Positions 1-5,136 of a stretch of 7,473 nucleotides of DNA are shown here, piece by piece; within the stretch, counting starts at the first letter, position 1, and the number at the start of each line of letters is the position of its first letter. The position numbers and the translations under genes were made by a program. Source of the stretch: Candidatus Sulfotelmatobacter sp. (GTDB lineage: Bacteria > Acidobacteriota > Terriglobia > Terriglobales > Acidobacteriaceae); NCBI GenBank assembly GCA_030040725.1, contig JASHTD010000168.1, forward strand, positions 1 through 7,473, given 5' to 3'. Under the pieces are notes generated by a model that saw nothing but the letters and a program-made list of their open reading frames with translations, had not been told where the DNA came from and did not search any database.

Positions 1-248
1 GAGCGGAAGACGACCACGGTGAATGGACAACTCAATTGATCTTCGCAGAAGTCGATGAAGTGAACGCCTCGGGCACCGGCTTTCACGCTCAGGACTTTTC
101 CGGTGATGCATTTGTTTTCGCCTACGTGCTGGCGCGCCTCGCCGATGGGAAGACAGTCGGACGCGGCAAACAGAGGAAGGCTTGAGGTGATGAAGAAAAA
201 CAACGTCAGCCCATTGATATGGGATAAAGCGGAGCAGCTGAATTTCAT
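1..248 (-). CDS. Secreted OB-fold (nucleic-acid-binding-like) protein, N-terminal part
   Basis: Partial gene running off the left edge; 82 codons are visible with no stop. The ATG at 248 opens a signal peptide: a short N-region, a hydrophobic core (residues 12-27, GLTLFFFI and on) and a small-residue cleavage region (LFAAS, about 26-30). Mature residues 37-82 carry a pattern I associate with small exported OB-fold proteins: EARQHVGE, then ITGKVLSV, then a G-x-HFIDF strand and CPFTVVVF. Cys49, Cys68 and Cys74 could form a disulfide outside the cytoplasm. The opposite strand is also open from base 3 to 185, but its peptide has no recognisable pattern, whereas this strand gives signal peptide plus domain. 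No good Shine-Dalgarno precedes the ATG. The ligand is unknown, and nucleic-acid binding is only a family label. Fairly sure of strand and fold, unsure of role. Confidence 0.72.
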   Translation of the reverse strand, partial: MKFSCSALSHINGLTLFFFITSSLPLFAASDCLPIGEARQHVGENKCITGKVLSVKAGARGVHFIDFCEDQLSCPFTVVVFR

Positions 249-391
249 GGCGCACGTCCGGAGAGTGAAAGGGACTTCAAGGGGAAATCTTACGAGTGAA
301 GCAGGTAAAAAAACTATCGGCGCAGAAATTTTTGAGTGAAATTTCCCGGAATGGAAAAATGGCGGGGGCTCAGCGCGGGTCCGCAATCTTC

Positions 392-405
392 CCACAATCT
401 TGTGG
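392..405. repeat. Palindrome CCACAA-TC-TTGTGG
   Basis: Two 6-bp arms are perfectly complementary around a TC centre. The flanking GTCC (379-382) and GGAC (404-407) add a further, offset complementary pair. CAATCTT also occurs twice in direct orientation (384-390 and 395-401). It could be an operator, a small hairpin or part of a dispersed repeat; the sequence alone does not decide. Confidence 0.45.
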
Positions 406-414
406 ACACGAGAC

Positions 415-520
415 CGCCTCAGTTGTGCCAGGGCCCTCGTGGGGGCAGGGATTCTTCGACTCGCACTCGCGTGCGCTCGTGTTCGCTCAGAATGACATGA
501 ATCAGAATGACATCAAATAG
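415..520. repeat. Putative dispersed intergenic repeat ending in a tandem TCAGAATGACAT
   Basis: The block contains a GGGCCC centre, then GGGATTCTTCGACTCG, a small hairpin GCAC-TCGC-GTGC, and TTCGCTCAGAATGACAT. The 12-mer TCAGAATGACAT occurs at 487-498 and again at 502-513, a 15-base period. From memory, GATTCTTCG...TTCGCTCAGAATGACA sequences are frequent in intergenic DNA of Acidobacteriota. Only the tandem copy is provable here, so the dispersed nature is an inference. The 74-codon frame over it (296-520) has no protein signature. Confidence 0.5.
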
Positions 521-578
521 CTGGAACGAAACGCACAAAACGGCAGGAATGGGTTCCACGGCGAGCGCAGAACGCTGA

Positions 579-599
579 GGGACCGGACATGCCAGTCCC
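579..599. repeat. 21-bp near-palindrome GGGACCGG...CCAGTCCC
   Basis: The arms GGGAC and GTCCC are exact, and the inner GG and CC also pair around ACATG, with one C/A mismatch between them. It lies about 40 bases past the end of the STAS gene on the minus strand. No T-run follows on either strand, so it is not a standard intrinsic terminator. It may be a repeat unit or an RNA hairpin that protects the 3' end. Confidence 0.4.
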
Positions 600-610
600 C
601 GAGTTCCGAG

Positions 611-629
611 CGCCGCGCTTTTTGCGGCG
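611..629 (-). terminator. GC hairpin downstream of the STAS gene
   Basis: CGCCGC (611-616) pairs with GCGGCG (624-629) around a 7-base loop. On the minus strand it begins 8 bases after the stop codon of the STAS gene. That position suits transcription termination or 3'-end stabilisation of the two-gene message. There is no following T-tract, so the call is weak. Confidence 0.4.
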
Positions 630-637
630 TTTGCGAT

Positions 638-982
638 TTACTTGAATGACTTGACTGCGGCGGCCTCGTCGTCTTTCACGTCGAAGACGGTATAGAGCTT
701 GGTGATTTGCAGCAGGTCGTGCACCTTCTTGGTGAGATGAAGCAGTTTGAGTTCGCCGCCCTGGTTCTTGGTGGTGGTGAAGGCGCTGACCAGTTCACCG
801 ATGCCGGAGCTATCGATGTAGTTGACGTCGCCGAGGTTCAAGATGATTTTCTTGTTGCCTTTCGAGAGCAGGTCGCGCACGGTATCCCGCATCATGACAC
901 TGCCTTCGCCGAGAGTGATGCGGCCGCTGCAGTCCACAATGGTGACGCCATCCACCTGCCGAGTGCTAAGTTTCATGCTCAC
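638..982 (-). CDS. STAS-domain anti-anti-sigma factor (SpoIIAA/RsbV type)
   Basis: 114-aa cytoplasmic protein, the usual size for a stand-alone STAS antagonist. It would bind the partner kinase when unphosphorylated and so free the target that the kinase sequesters. The whole length is one STAS domain: strand TIVDCSG (13-20), helix after about residue 30, strand KIILNLGDV (45-53) and the phosphorylation loop DSSGIGEL (57-64). Ser58 aligns with the phosphorylated Ser58 of Bacillus SpoIIAA. The start is GTG at 982, overlapping the kinase stop as GTGA. AAGGAGGGG at 988-996 is 7 bases upstream of the GTG, which fits better than the ATG at 976. The overlap and shared strand imply translational coupling with the kinase. 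No sigma factor adjoins, so the final target is not visible here. Family assignment is confident. Confidence 0.93.
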   Translation of the reverse strand: MSMKLSTRQVDGVTIVDCSGRITLGEGSVMMRDTVRDLLSKGNKKIILNLGDVNYIDSSGIGELVSAFTTTKNQGGELKLLHLTKKVHDLLQITKLYTVFDVKDDEAAAVKSFK

Positions 983-1422
983 TGAGACCCCTCCTTGCCG
1001 CCCGCGGCTGCGCCGTGGACGTGCTTGATCATTTTCACTTCTGTCCCGGTCTGGGACGGGCGGATTTCCACCTCGTCCATGAAGGAACGCATCAGAAAAA
1101 TGCCGCGTCCCGAAGTTTTGAGCAAATTTTCCGGCGCCAGAGGGTTCGGAATATTGCTCAAATTGATGCCCTTGCCCTGATCGCGAATGGTGATGACCAG
1201 GTTCTCCGGCGTGTGTTCAAACGCCAGAATTACTTTTTTGTCCGGTGCGTAGGCGTTGCCATGTAGAACGGCATTGACTGCGCCCTCCCGCACCGCCATC
1301 GAAATCTGCATGACTTCGTCTTCTGCGAAACCCAATTCCGTGGCAATGCGGGTCGCCTTCTGCTCCGCATGGTCTACGGTGTCCAAAGTGGAATCGAGCG
1401 TGTAGGAGACTGATTGCTCCAT
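979..1422 (-). CDS. Anti-sigma regulatory serine kinase-like ATPase (RsbW/SpoIIAB, HATPase_c_2)
   Basis: 147 aa from the ATG at 1422; an in-frame TTG at 1428 would add two residues. Proteins of this GHKL-fold family bind a sigma factor or other target and phosphorylate a STAS partner. The N-box is REGAVNAVLHGN (Glu46, Asn50, with His54 and Asn56), the G1 box is DQGKGI (81-86) and the G2 box is SGRGIFLM (104-111), followed by a strand ending GTEVKM. All nucleotide-binding motifs are intact. There is no membrane segment, so it is cytoplasmic. The C-terminal tail is Gly/Ala-rich. It overlaps the STAS gene by 4 bases and is the first gene of the pair, the reverse of the antagonist-then-kinase order of Bacillus rsbV-rsbW and spoIIAA-spoIIAB. 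No Shine-Dalgarno precedes the start. The target could be a distant sigma factor or a phosphatase-linked pathway. Confidence 0.9.
   Translation of the reverse strand: MEQSVSYTLDSTLDTVDHAEQKATRIATELGFAEDEVMQISMAVREGAVNAVLHGNAYAPDKKVILAFEHTPENLVITIRDQGKGINLSNIPNPLAPENLLKTSGRGIFLMRSFMDEVEIRPSQTGTEVKMIKHVHGAAAGGKEGSQ
988..996 (-). promoter_or_regulatory. Strong Shine-Dalgarno that fixes the GTG start of the STAS gene
   Basis: AAGGAGGGG on the minus strand, inside the last codons of the kinase gene. AGGAGG ends 7 bases before the GTG at 982, an ideal distance, and 13 bases before the alternative ATG at 976. It supports the overlapping GTG start. Confidence 0.75.
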
Positions 1423-1443
1423 GGCCAATGAATAATGATTGCT

Positions 1444-1449
1444 ATTTTA
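1444..1449 (-). promoter_or_regulatory. Possible -10 element of the kinase/antagonist operon
   Basis: TAAAAT on the minus strand lies about 21 bases before the kinase ATG. It is an acceptable housekeeping -10 hexamer, but the hexamer 17 bases upstream (ACGGCA) is a poor -35, so the call is tentative. It implies a short, weakly translated leader. Confidence 0.3.
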
Positions 1450-1567
1450 GATCCGCACTATTCCGCTGCCGTCGCCGGCTAGGATGCGCCCGCGGCCCAT
1501 AATCGGCGGATGCGGTAGTTTGCCTGTGGGAGCAGGGAATTGTCAACGCGCAACCGGCTGCGTGTCG

Positions 1568-1596
1568 TTTTCGGCCGGTCTCGTTTCGGCTACAAT
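1568..1596 (+). promoter_or_regulatory. Putative sigma-70-type promoter of the phospholipase-B-like gene
   Basis: TACAAT (1591-1596) matches the -10 consensus at five of six bases. TTTTCG (1568-1573), 17 bases upstream, is a weak -35. Transcription would start near 1603. That is downstream of the in-frame TTG at 1596 and leaves about 23 bases before the ATG at 1626, with GAGG at 1614-1617. The promoter therefore also argues for the ATG start. Confidence 0.42.
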
Positions 1597-1625
1597 TGCC
1601 TGCACTACGAATCGAGGTAGACGAA

Positions 1626-3095
1626 ATGCAGAACGGTCTCCATTCATCTTTGCGCATATCAGCAGCTCTCTTTGTCCTTTGCTGCGCTCCAATTCTTGCC
1701 TCTGCATCGGCGCCAGCAAACTCCGGGAAGGCGCAATCTTCTGACCCTCGCCTCGAAAAAAGTTATCGTTTTCAAAAAGGCGGATGGACCTATGTTCATC
1801 TCGAAGGTTCGCCCGCCGATATCGGCTACCAGCACGGTTATCTGCTGGCGCCAGAGATTGCCGACGGGCTTGCGGCCATCAAACTCTTTGACATCCGCGA
1901 GACGCAGCGCGATTGGGAATTCTTCCGCAAAACAGCCCGGGAGATGTTGTGGCCGCACATCGATCCCGAATATCAAGAGGAGCTGCAAGGCATTGCCGAT
2001 GGCGCCAGAGCACATGGCGTGGATGTCGACGTCGACGATATTGTCGCGCTCAACGCGTTTGAGGAAGTCCCTGACTATTACGTTCCCTGGCTCAATAAAA
2101 AAGAGCGGGCTTCGAAATCTCCCAAGCTTTCCGCTCCTGGCAACTGCAGCGCGTTTATCGCCACCGGCGCTTACACGAAAGACCATCAGATCGTCATCGC
2201 GCACAACAACTGGACCAGCTATCTTGCCGGTGAACGATGGGTGATGGTTTTCGATATTGTGCCGGAGCATGGCGAGCGCATTCTGATGGACGGATTTCCC
2301 GGCGTGATCACGAGCGACGACGATTTCGGCATCAACGCTGCCGGAATCATGATTACAGAAACGACCATTACTGAATTCGAGGGTTGGGATCCGAACAGCC
2401 AGCCCGAATTCGTGCGCTCGCGCAAAGCGCTGCAATACGCGCGGACTATCGACGACTATGTGCGCATTATTAAAGAGGGAAATAACGGCGGCTATGCCAA
2501 TGACTGGCTCATTGGCGACCGGAAGACAGGAGAGATTGCTTATCTCGAACTCGGCCTGAAGAACACGCCTTTGTGGCGCACGAAAGACGGTTATTTCGTG
2601 AGCTCGAATTTTCCGCGCGATCCCAAACTTATTAAGGAAGAGACGAGCGGCTTCGATCCGAACGATATGTCTTCCTCAATGAACGCGCGCCATGTGCGCT
2701 GGGAAGAATTGATGAAGCAATACAAGGGAAACATCGATGTGGAAATGGCAGAACAATTTCTGTCCGATCACATGGATTCGTTCGAGAAGCCGGAACAATC
2801 CCAGCCCGACGAACGCTCACTTTGCGGGCACGTCGACGCTTCTCCGCGTGGCGCAAAAGAGTGGGGATGGGAGCCATATAATCCCGGTGGCGCGGTGCAA
2901 GGTAAAGCTACCGACAGTACTATGACTGCCAGTATGAGCTTCGTTGCTCGGGCCGGACATCCGTGTGGAGCGGATTTTCTGGCGGAGGATTTTCTCCAGC
3001 GTCATCCGGAATTCGACTGGCAGAAGCCGCTGCTGCACGACATGAAGGCCGGACCGTGGACGACATTTCGCACCGGAGAAAAAGAGGGCCAGTAG
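1626..3095 (+). CDS. Secreted phospholipase-B-like / C45-type Ntn hydrolase
   Basis: 489 aa from the ATG at 1626, preceded by GAGG 8 bases upstream; an in-frame TTG at 1596 would add 10 residues before the signal. Residues 1-29 form a signal peptide (core ISAALFVLCCAPILASASA). The mature part has YQHGYLL (68-74), ELQGIADGA (about 129-137), then GNCSAF with Cys174 as the predicted N-terminal nucleophile after self-cleavage. It continues with VIAHNNWTSY, a DGFPGVITSDDDFGINAAGIMITETTI-like core split by strands, and GGYANDWLIGD. In PLBD-type and C45 enzymes the chain is cut before this Cys, which then hydrolyses an amide or ester, so the Asn-Cys junction and the later AHNNW and NDWLIGD blocks support that mechanism. 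The natural substrate (phospholipid, N-acyl amide or peptide) cannot be read from sequence. It is followed after 56 bases by the DinB-like gene on the same strand. Family sure, substrate unknown. Confidence 0.85.
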   Translation: MQNGLHSSLRISAALFVLCCAPILASASAPANSGKAQSSDPRLEKSYRFQKGGWTYVHLEGSPADIGYQHGYLLAPEIADGLAAIKLFDIRETQRDWEFFRKTAREMLWPHIDPEYQEELQGIADGARAHGVDVDVDDIVALNAFEEVPDYYVPWLNKKERASKSPKLSAPGNCSAFIATGAYTKDHQIVIAHNNWTSYLAGERWVMVFDIVPEHGERILMDGFPGVITSDDDFGINAAGIMITETTITEFEGWDPNSQPEFVRSRKALQYARTIDDYVRIIKEGNNGGYANDWLIGDRKTGEIAYLELGLKNTPLWRTKDGYFVSSNFPRDPKLIKEETSGFDPNDMSSSMNARHVRWEELMKQYKGNIDVEMAEQFLSDHMDSFEKPEQSQPDERSLCGHVDASPRGAKEWGWEPYNPGGAVQGKATDSTMTASMSFVARAGHPCGADFLAEDFLQRHPEFDWQKPLLHDMKAGPWTTFRTGEKEGQ

Positions 3096-3151
3096 TGGCT
3101 CACCGAGCGACCCTGCGAGAGTCTAATAAAGCGAGGCGGACGGAGGCTTGG

Positions 3152-3661
3152 ATGAAAGAAACTCCCCAGCAATACACACAAAGAATTCTTGGCAATATGG
3201 AAGGCAAACAACCGCTTGCTGTGCAAGCGGCTACTGCGAAGAAACTTGCGCGGCTGATCAAAGGCGTGCCTGCCTCGAAGTTGCGCAAGCGGCCCGCGCC
3301 CGATAAGTGGTCCGTTGCAGAGATTCTTGCTCACCTGGCCGACGCTGAAATTGTCGGAGGGTTCCGCATGCGATTCATTCTTGGCGCTCCAGGCACGCCG
3401 GTCGTCGCATTCGACCAGGATTCATGGGTGGTCAGCGGGCATTACAACAAGCGTGACCCCCGCAAATCGATCGAGCTGTTCCGCACGGTGCGGGAAGCAA
3501 ATCTGGCGATGCTGAAGTCGCTTACCCCCGAACAATGGAAGCACTATGGAATGCACTCCGAGCGCGGACAGGAATCGATCGAGCACATCGTGCGCATGTT
3601 CGCCGGGCACGACCTGAACCATTTGCGGCAGCTGGAAGCGATTCTCAAGAACAGAAGTTAA
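3152..3661 (+). CDS. DinB-superfamily protein (DinB_2, putative metal-dependent)
   Basis: 169 aa, normal for a DinB-fold four-helix protein. The ATG at 3152 follows GGAGG (3142-3146) at 5 bases; earlier in-frame codons belong to the intergenic stretch. Landmarks are KWSVAEILAHLADAE with His61 and a C-terminal GHDLNHLRQLE with His153 and His157. Together they make the three-His metal site seen in many DinB/YfiT-like proteins. The helix between them contains FRTVREANLAMLKSLTPEQW, typical of the family. There is no signal peptide, so it is cytoplasmic. Known relatives act as thiol-dependent transferases (for example bacillithiol or mycothiol S-transferases) or hydrolases, but many have no known reaction, and nothing here selects one. 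It may share a transcript with the hydrolase upstream. Confidence 0.88.
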   Translation: MKETPQQYTQRILGNMEGKQPLAVQAATAKKLARLIKGVPASKLRKRPAPDKWSVAEILAHLADAEIVGGFRMRFILGAPGTPVVAFDQDSWVVSGHYNKRDPRKSIELFRTVREANLAMLKSLTPEQWKHYGMHSERGQESIEHIVRMFAGHDLNHLRQLEAILKNRS

Positions 3662-3681
3662 ATCGATCGTGAATCCACATG

Positions 3682-3702
3682 ACACGCCGCGTAGCGGAGT
3701 GT
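3682..3702. terminator. Hairpin between convergent genes, possible bidirectional terminator
   Basis: ACAC-G-CCGC pairs with GCGG-A-GTGT around a GTA loop, with one G/A mismatch. It fills the 41-base gap between the DinB-like gene and the end of the anti-sigma gene, touching the latter's stop codon. Neither side has a T-run, so termination is an inference from position and structure. Confidence 0.42.
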
Positions 3703-4455
3703 TCACTCTGCCGCCTCGATTAATCCGCTGAGCTTATCCAGGTCCGGTGCTGCCACGTCTCCGATGACGAAATAGCGTAAGCCATCGTGAGTCCAGGTGC
3801 GCAGGCCAAAAGATCGCACATCCCTCACTTCGTCATCGTTTCCCGTGCGAAAACCTTGCAAGGCCTTTTCCGGAAAAATGAAGACTGAAATCTGATGTTG
3901 CCGGATGCGAAAAATCAGCTCGGCACCCGGCGCCTGCTCGAGATAAGCAACTTTTCCGCCGACCAAGGTAAAGCCGGTGTCCTGCAATTCGGGCAAATTG
4001 AACGTGAATGGAATTTTTCCTTCAAACCATGGCTTAACCGTGTGGCGATCGGTCGAGACAACGTCGACCGGATTGGAACTGGCGAGCGTGGCCACATGCA
4101 GGTCTGTGAGCTCACCCAAAAGAGGATCCTGTTTGGATTGTCGCCCAATGATCAGAACAAAGATCAACACTGCGATCGCTACCAGCGACCCCGCGAGGAC
4201 AGGAAACCAAAATCGATTTGCCCGAAATGACGGCGATGGGGCAAATTGGTTTTCGATTTGTGCGCGAAAGGCAGTGTCCGGTTTGTAGCGCTCTCCGGCC
4301 GATCGAACTGCAAGCTTCATCTGCACCCTGCTGACGCTCTCCGCTGCACAGGCGGGGCACGCACGCAGGTGTTCGGCCACGGCGCGAGCTTCCGCCTCGG
4401 AGAGTTCGCCGTCGAGGTACGCGTCAAGTTTTTCCCGCCACTCTACGCAAGGCAT
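3703..4455 (-). CDS. Membrane-anchored zinc-finger anti-sigma factor (zf-HC2/ZAS)
   Basis: 250 aa from the ATG at 4455; the frame stays open upstream but that part is a shadow of the sigma gene. The cytoplasmic N-terminus is a ZAS domain: WREKLDAYLDGELSEAEA, then His29-x3-Cys33-x2-Cys36, with Cys3 as a possible fourth ligand. One membrane helix follows (about 82-103, FWFPVLAGS...LIFVLII). The remaining roughly 145 residues lie outside the membrane and include GKIPFTFNLPEL, FTLVGGKVAYL and a terminal RYFVIGDV strand. The ATG lies one base after the sigma stop (TGATATG), so the two are translationally coupled. The protein should hold the sigma factor at the membrane until a signal reaches the external domain. 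HxxxCxxC fingers of this type are in some cases redox-sensitive; whether this one is cannot be told. Confidence 0.92.
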   Translation of the reverse strand: MPCVEWREKLDAYLDGELSEAEARAVAEHLRACPACAAESVSRVQMKLAVRSAGERYKPDTAFRAQIENQFAPSPSFRANRFWFPVLAGSLVAIAVLIFVLIIGRQSKQDPLLGELTDLHVATLASSNPVDVVSTDRHTVKPWFEGKIPFTFNLPELQDTGFTLVGGKVAYLEQAPGAELIFRIRQHQISVFIFPEKALQGFRTGNDDEVRDVRSFGLRTWTHDGLRYFVIGDVAAPDLDKLSGLIEAAE

Positions 4456-4456
4456 A

Positions 4457-4975
4457 TCAACTCTTTTTGGTCGCACCGGATTGCTGTATCGTCTGCACCG
4501 CCGCTCGCAGCGCCTGCCGCGCGCGCGACAAGCGTGACATGACTGTACCGATGGGGATGCCCAGCGCCGCGGCGATTTCCTGATACGACATTTCTTCCAT
4601 GTCGCACAGCAGTAGAACCTCGCGGTGCGCCACCGGCAATCGCTGCAAAGCTTCTTGCACAAACTGCCAGTCGGCGCGCTGCAGCAGGATGCTCTCCGGC
4701 GTTTCCTCGGTCGCAGGCAGTGCCGCATCTTCGCCTTCAGCGTCAAGCGGCAGACTTACGGCCTTCAATCCAGCGCGGGAATTCAGAAACGCGTTACGCA
4801 GGATTCTGTAAATCCAGGCGCGGAAATTTGTGCCCGGCTGGAATGAAGAAAAGCCTTTCAGCGCCTTGGCGTAAGTTTCCTGCACCAGATCTTCGGCCTC
4901 ATTGCGGTCCTGGGTCAGCCAACAGGCGAAGTTGTACAGCCGCTCGAAAAGCGGCACAGCCAACTGCTCGAACAT
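4457..4975 (-). CDS. ECF-type RNA polymerase sigma factor
   Basis: 172 aa from the ATG at 4975. Sigma-2 covers about 1-70: FEQLAVPLFERLYNFACWL, AEDLVQETYAKAL (27-39) and FRAWIYRILRNAFLN (51-65). A variable linker follows, then sigma-4 (about 100-160) with LPVAHREVLLLCDMEEMSY and the helix-turn-helix YQEIAAALGIPIGTVMSRLSRAR (131-153), which reads the -35 box. The frame is open upstream to a GTG at 5104 (ATG at 5065), but those extra 43 residues match no sigma region. They would also begin upstream of the promoter-like element at 5015-5040, so I place the start at 4975. The Shine-Dalgarno there is poor: CGGAG directly abuts the ATG. It is co-transcribed with its anti-sigma factor and divergent from the phosphoesterase/cupredoxin genes, and probably autoregulated. 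Confidence 0.9.
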   Translation of the reverse strand: MFEQLAVPLFERLYNFACWLTQDRNEAEDLVQETYAKALKGFSSFQPGTNFRAWIYRILRNAFLNSRAGLKAVSLPLDAEGEDAALPATEETPESILLQRADWQFVQEALQRLPVAHREVLLLCDMEEMSYQEIAAALGIPIGTVMSRLSRARQALRAAVQTIQQSGATKKS

Positions 4976-5014
4976 CTCCGAGGGCAAGCGATCTGCCGGC
5001 ACGCACACAAGGGT

Positions 5015-5040
5015 AAACCAGCAAGTCTGGGTTTTATTCC
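5015..5040 (-). promoter_or_regulatory. Putative ECF promoter of the sigma/anti-sigma operon
   Basis: On the minus strand, GGAATAAAAC begins at 5040 and GGTTT ends at 5015. This gives GGAAT-N16-GGTTT, the geometry of ECF promoters, whose -35 boxes often start with GGAA. The same pattern, with the same spacing and a shared CCAG, occurs on the plus strand at 5074-5099. Transcription would start near 5009, about 34 bases before the ATG at 4975. Confidence 0.62.
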
Positions 5041-5049
5041 CTCGATCAC

Positions 5050-5061
5050 GAAATATATTTC
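5050..5061. promoter_or_regulatory. Perfect 12-bp palindrome GAAATATATTTC between divergent promoters
   Basis: An exact palindrome in an AT-rich patch, lying in the 33 bases between the two opposing -35-like boxes (5040 and 5074). It is 9 and 12 bases from them and almost at their centre. This is a place where an activator could serve both promoters. It might instead just be an AT-rich spacer, since ECF promoters often need no activator. Confidence 0.4.
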
Positions 5062-5073
5062 TCATCGTTTCAC

Positions 5074-5099
5074 GGAATAAAATCCAGCCCCTCCGGTTT
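5074..5099 (+). promoter_or_regulatory. Putative ECF promoter of the phosphoesterase/cupredoxin genes
   Basis: GGAATAAAATCCAG (5074-5087) followed by GGTTT (5095-5099) gives GGAAT-N16-GGTTT. The first 14 bases match the opposing element at 13 positions, and GGTTT sits at the same distance, while the bases between differ. Transcription would start near 5105, before the Shine-Dalgarno at 5126. Confidence 0.62.
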
Positions 5100-5125
5100 T
5101 GCACGGTGTATGCGCCAACACAAAC

Positions 5126-5130
5126 GGAGG
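5126..5130 (+). promoter_or_regulatory. Shine-Dalgarno that selects the ATG at 5137
   Basis: GGAGG ends 6 bases before the ATG at 5137. The earlier in-frame ATG at 5110 has no such site and would begin within a few bases of the predicted transcript start. The later start also puts the twin-arginine motif near residue 20. Confidence 0.75.
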
Positions 5131-5136
5131 ATAGTC

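Larger units (their letters stand above)
249..637. other. Gene-free gap with palindromes and short repeats
   Basis: These 389 bases lie between the left-edge secreted protein gene and the end of the STAS gene. Short open frames occur but show no domain pattern, signal peptide or convincing ribosome site. The stretch holds a near-perfect palindrome (392-405), a repeat-like block (415-520) ending in a tandem 12-bp repeat, a 21-bp near-palindrome (579-599) and a GC hairpin (611-629). The promoter of the left-edge gene should lie in about 250-340 on the minus strand, but I see no clear -35/-10 pair there. The end of the minus-strand kinase/antagonist transcript should also lie here. Confidence 0.7.

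Noticed and set aside
3..185. Plus-strand open frame at the left edge
   Set aside because: No recognisable domain; the opposite strand gives a signal peptide and OB-fold pattern.
487..513. Start of a CRISPR array
   Set aside because: Only two 12-base copies 15 bases apart, with no spacer-length interval and no cas genes.
103..520. Two plus-strand frames of 78 and 74 codons
   Set aside because: Low-complexity, no domain and no good ribosome site; one overlaps the minus-strand secreted protein gene and the other covers repeat DNA.
1459..1464. GGAATA on the minus strand upstream of the kinase gene, as another ECF site
   Set aside because: No GGTTT at the right distance and no AAAA-CCAG extension, so it does not match the 5015-5099 pair.
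1626..1715. Lipoprotein signal for the hydrolase (FVLCC)
   Set aside because: The residue before Cys is Leu, not a small residue, and a normal cleavage site (ASASA) follows; ordinary signal peptide preferred.
1659..2435. 258-codon minus-strand frame
   Set aside because: Antisense shadow of the phospholipase-B-like gene, whose motifs are intact on the plus strand.
4456..4746. N-terminal extension of the anti-sigma frame
   Set aside because: Cys/Arg-rich residues arise from reading the sigma-4 coding region out of frame; the real start is the ATG at 4455, one base after the sigma stop.
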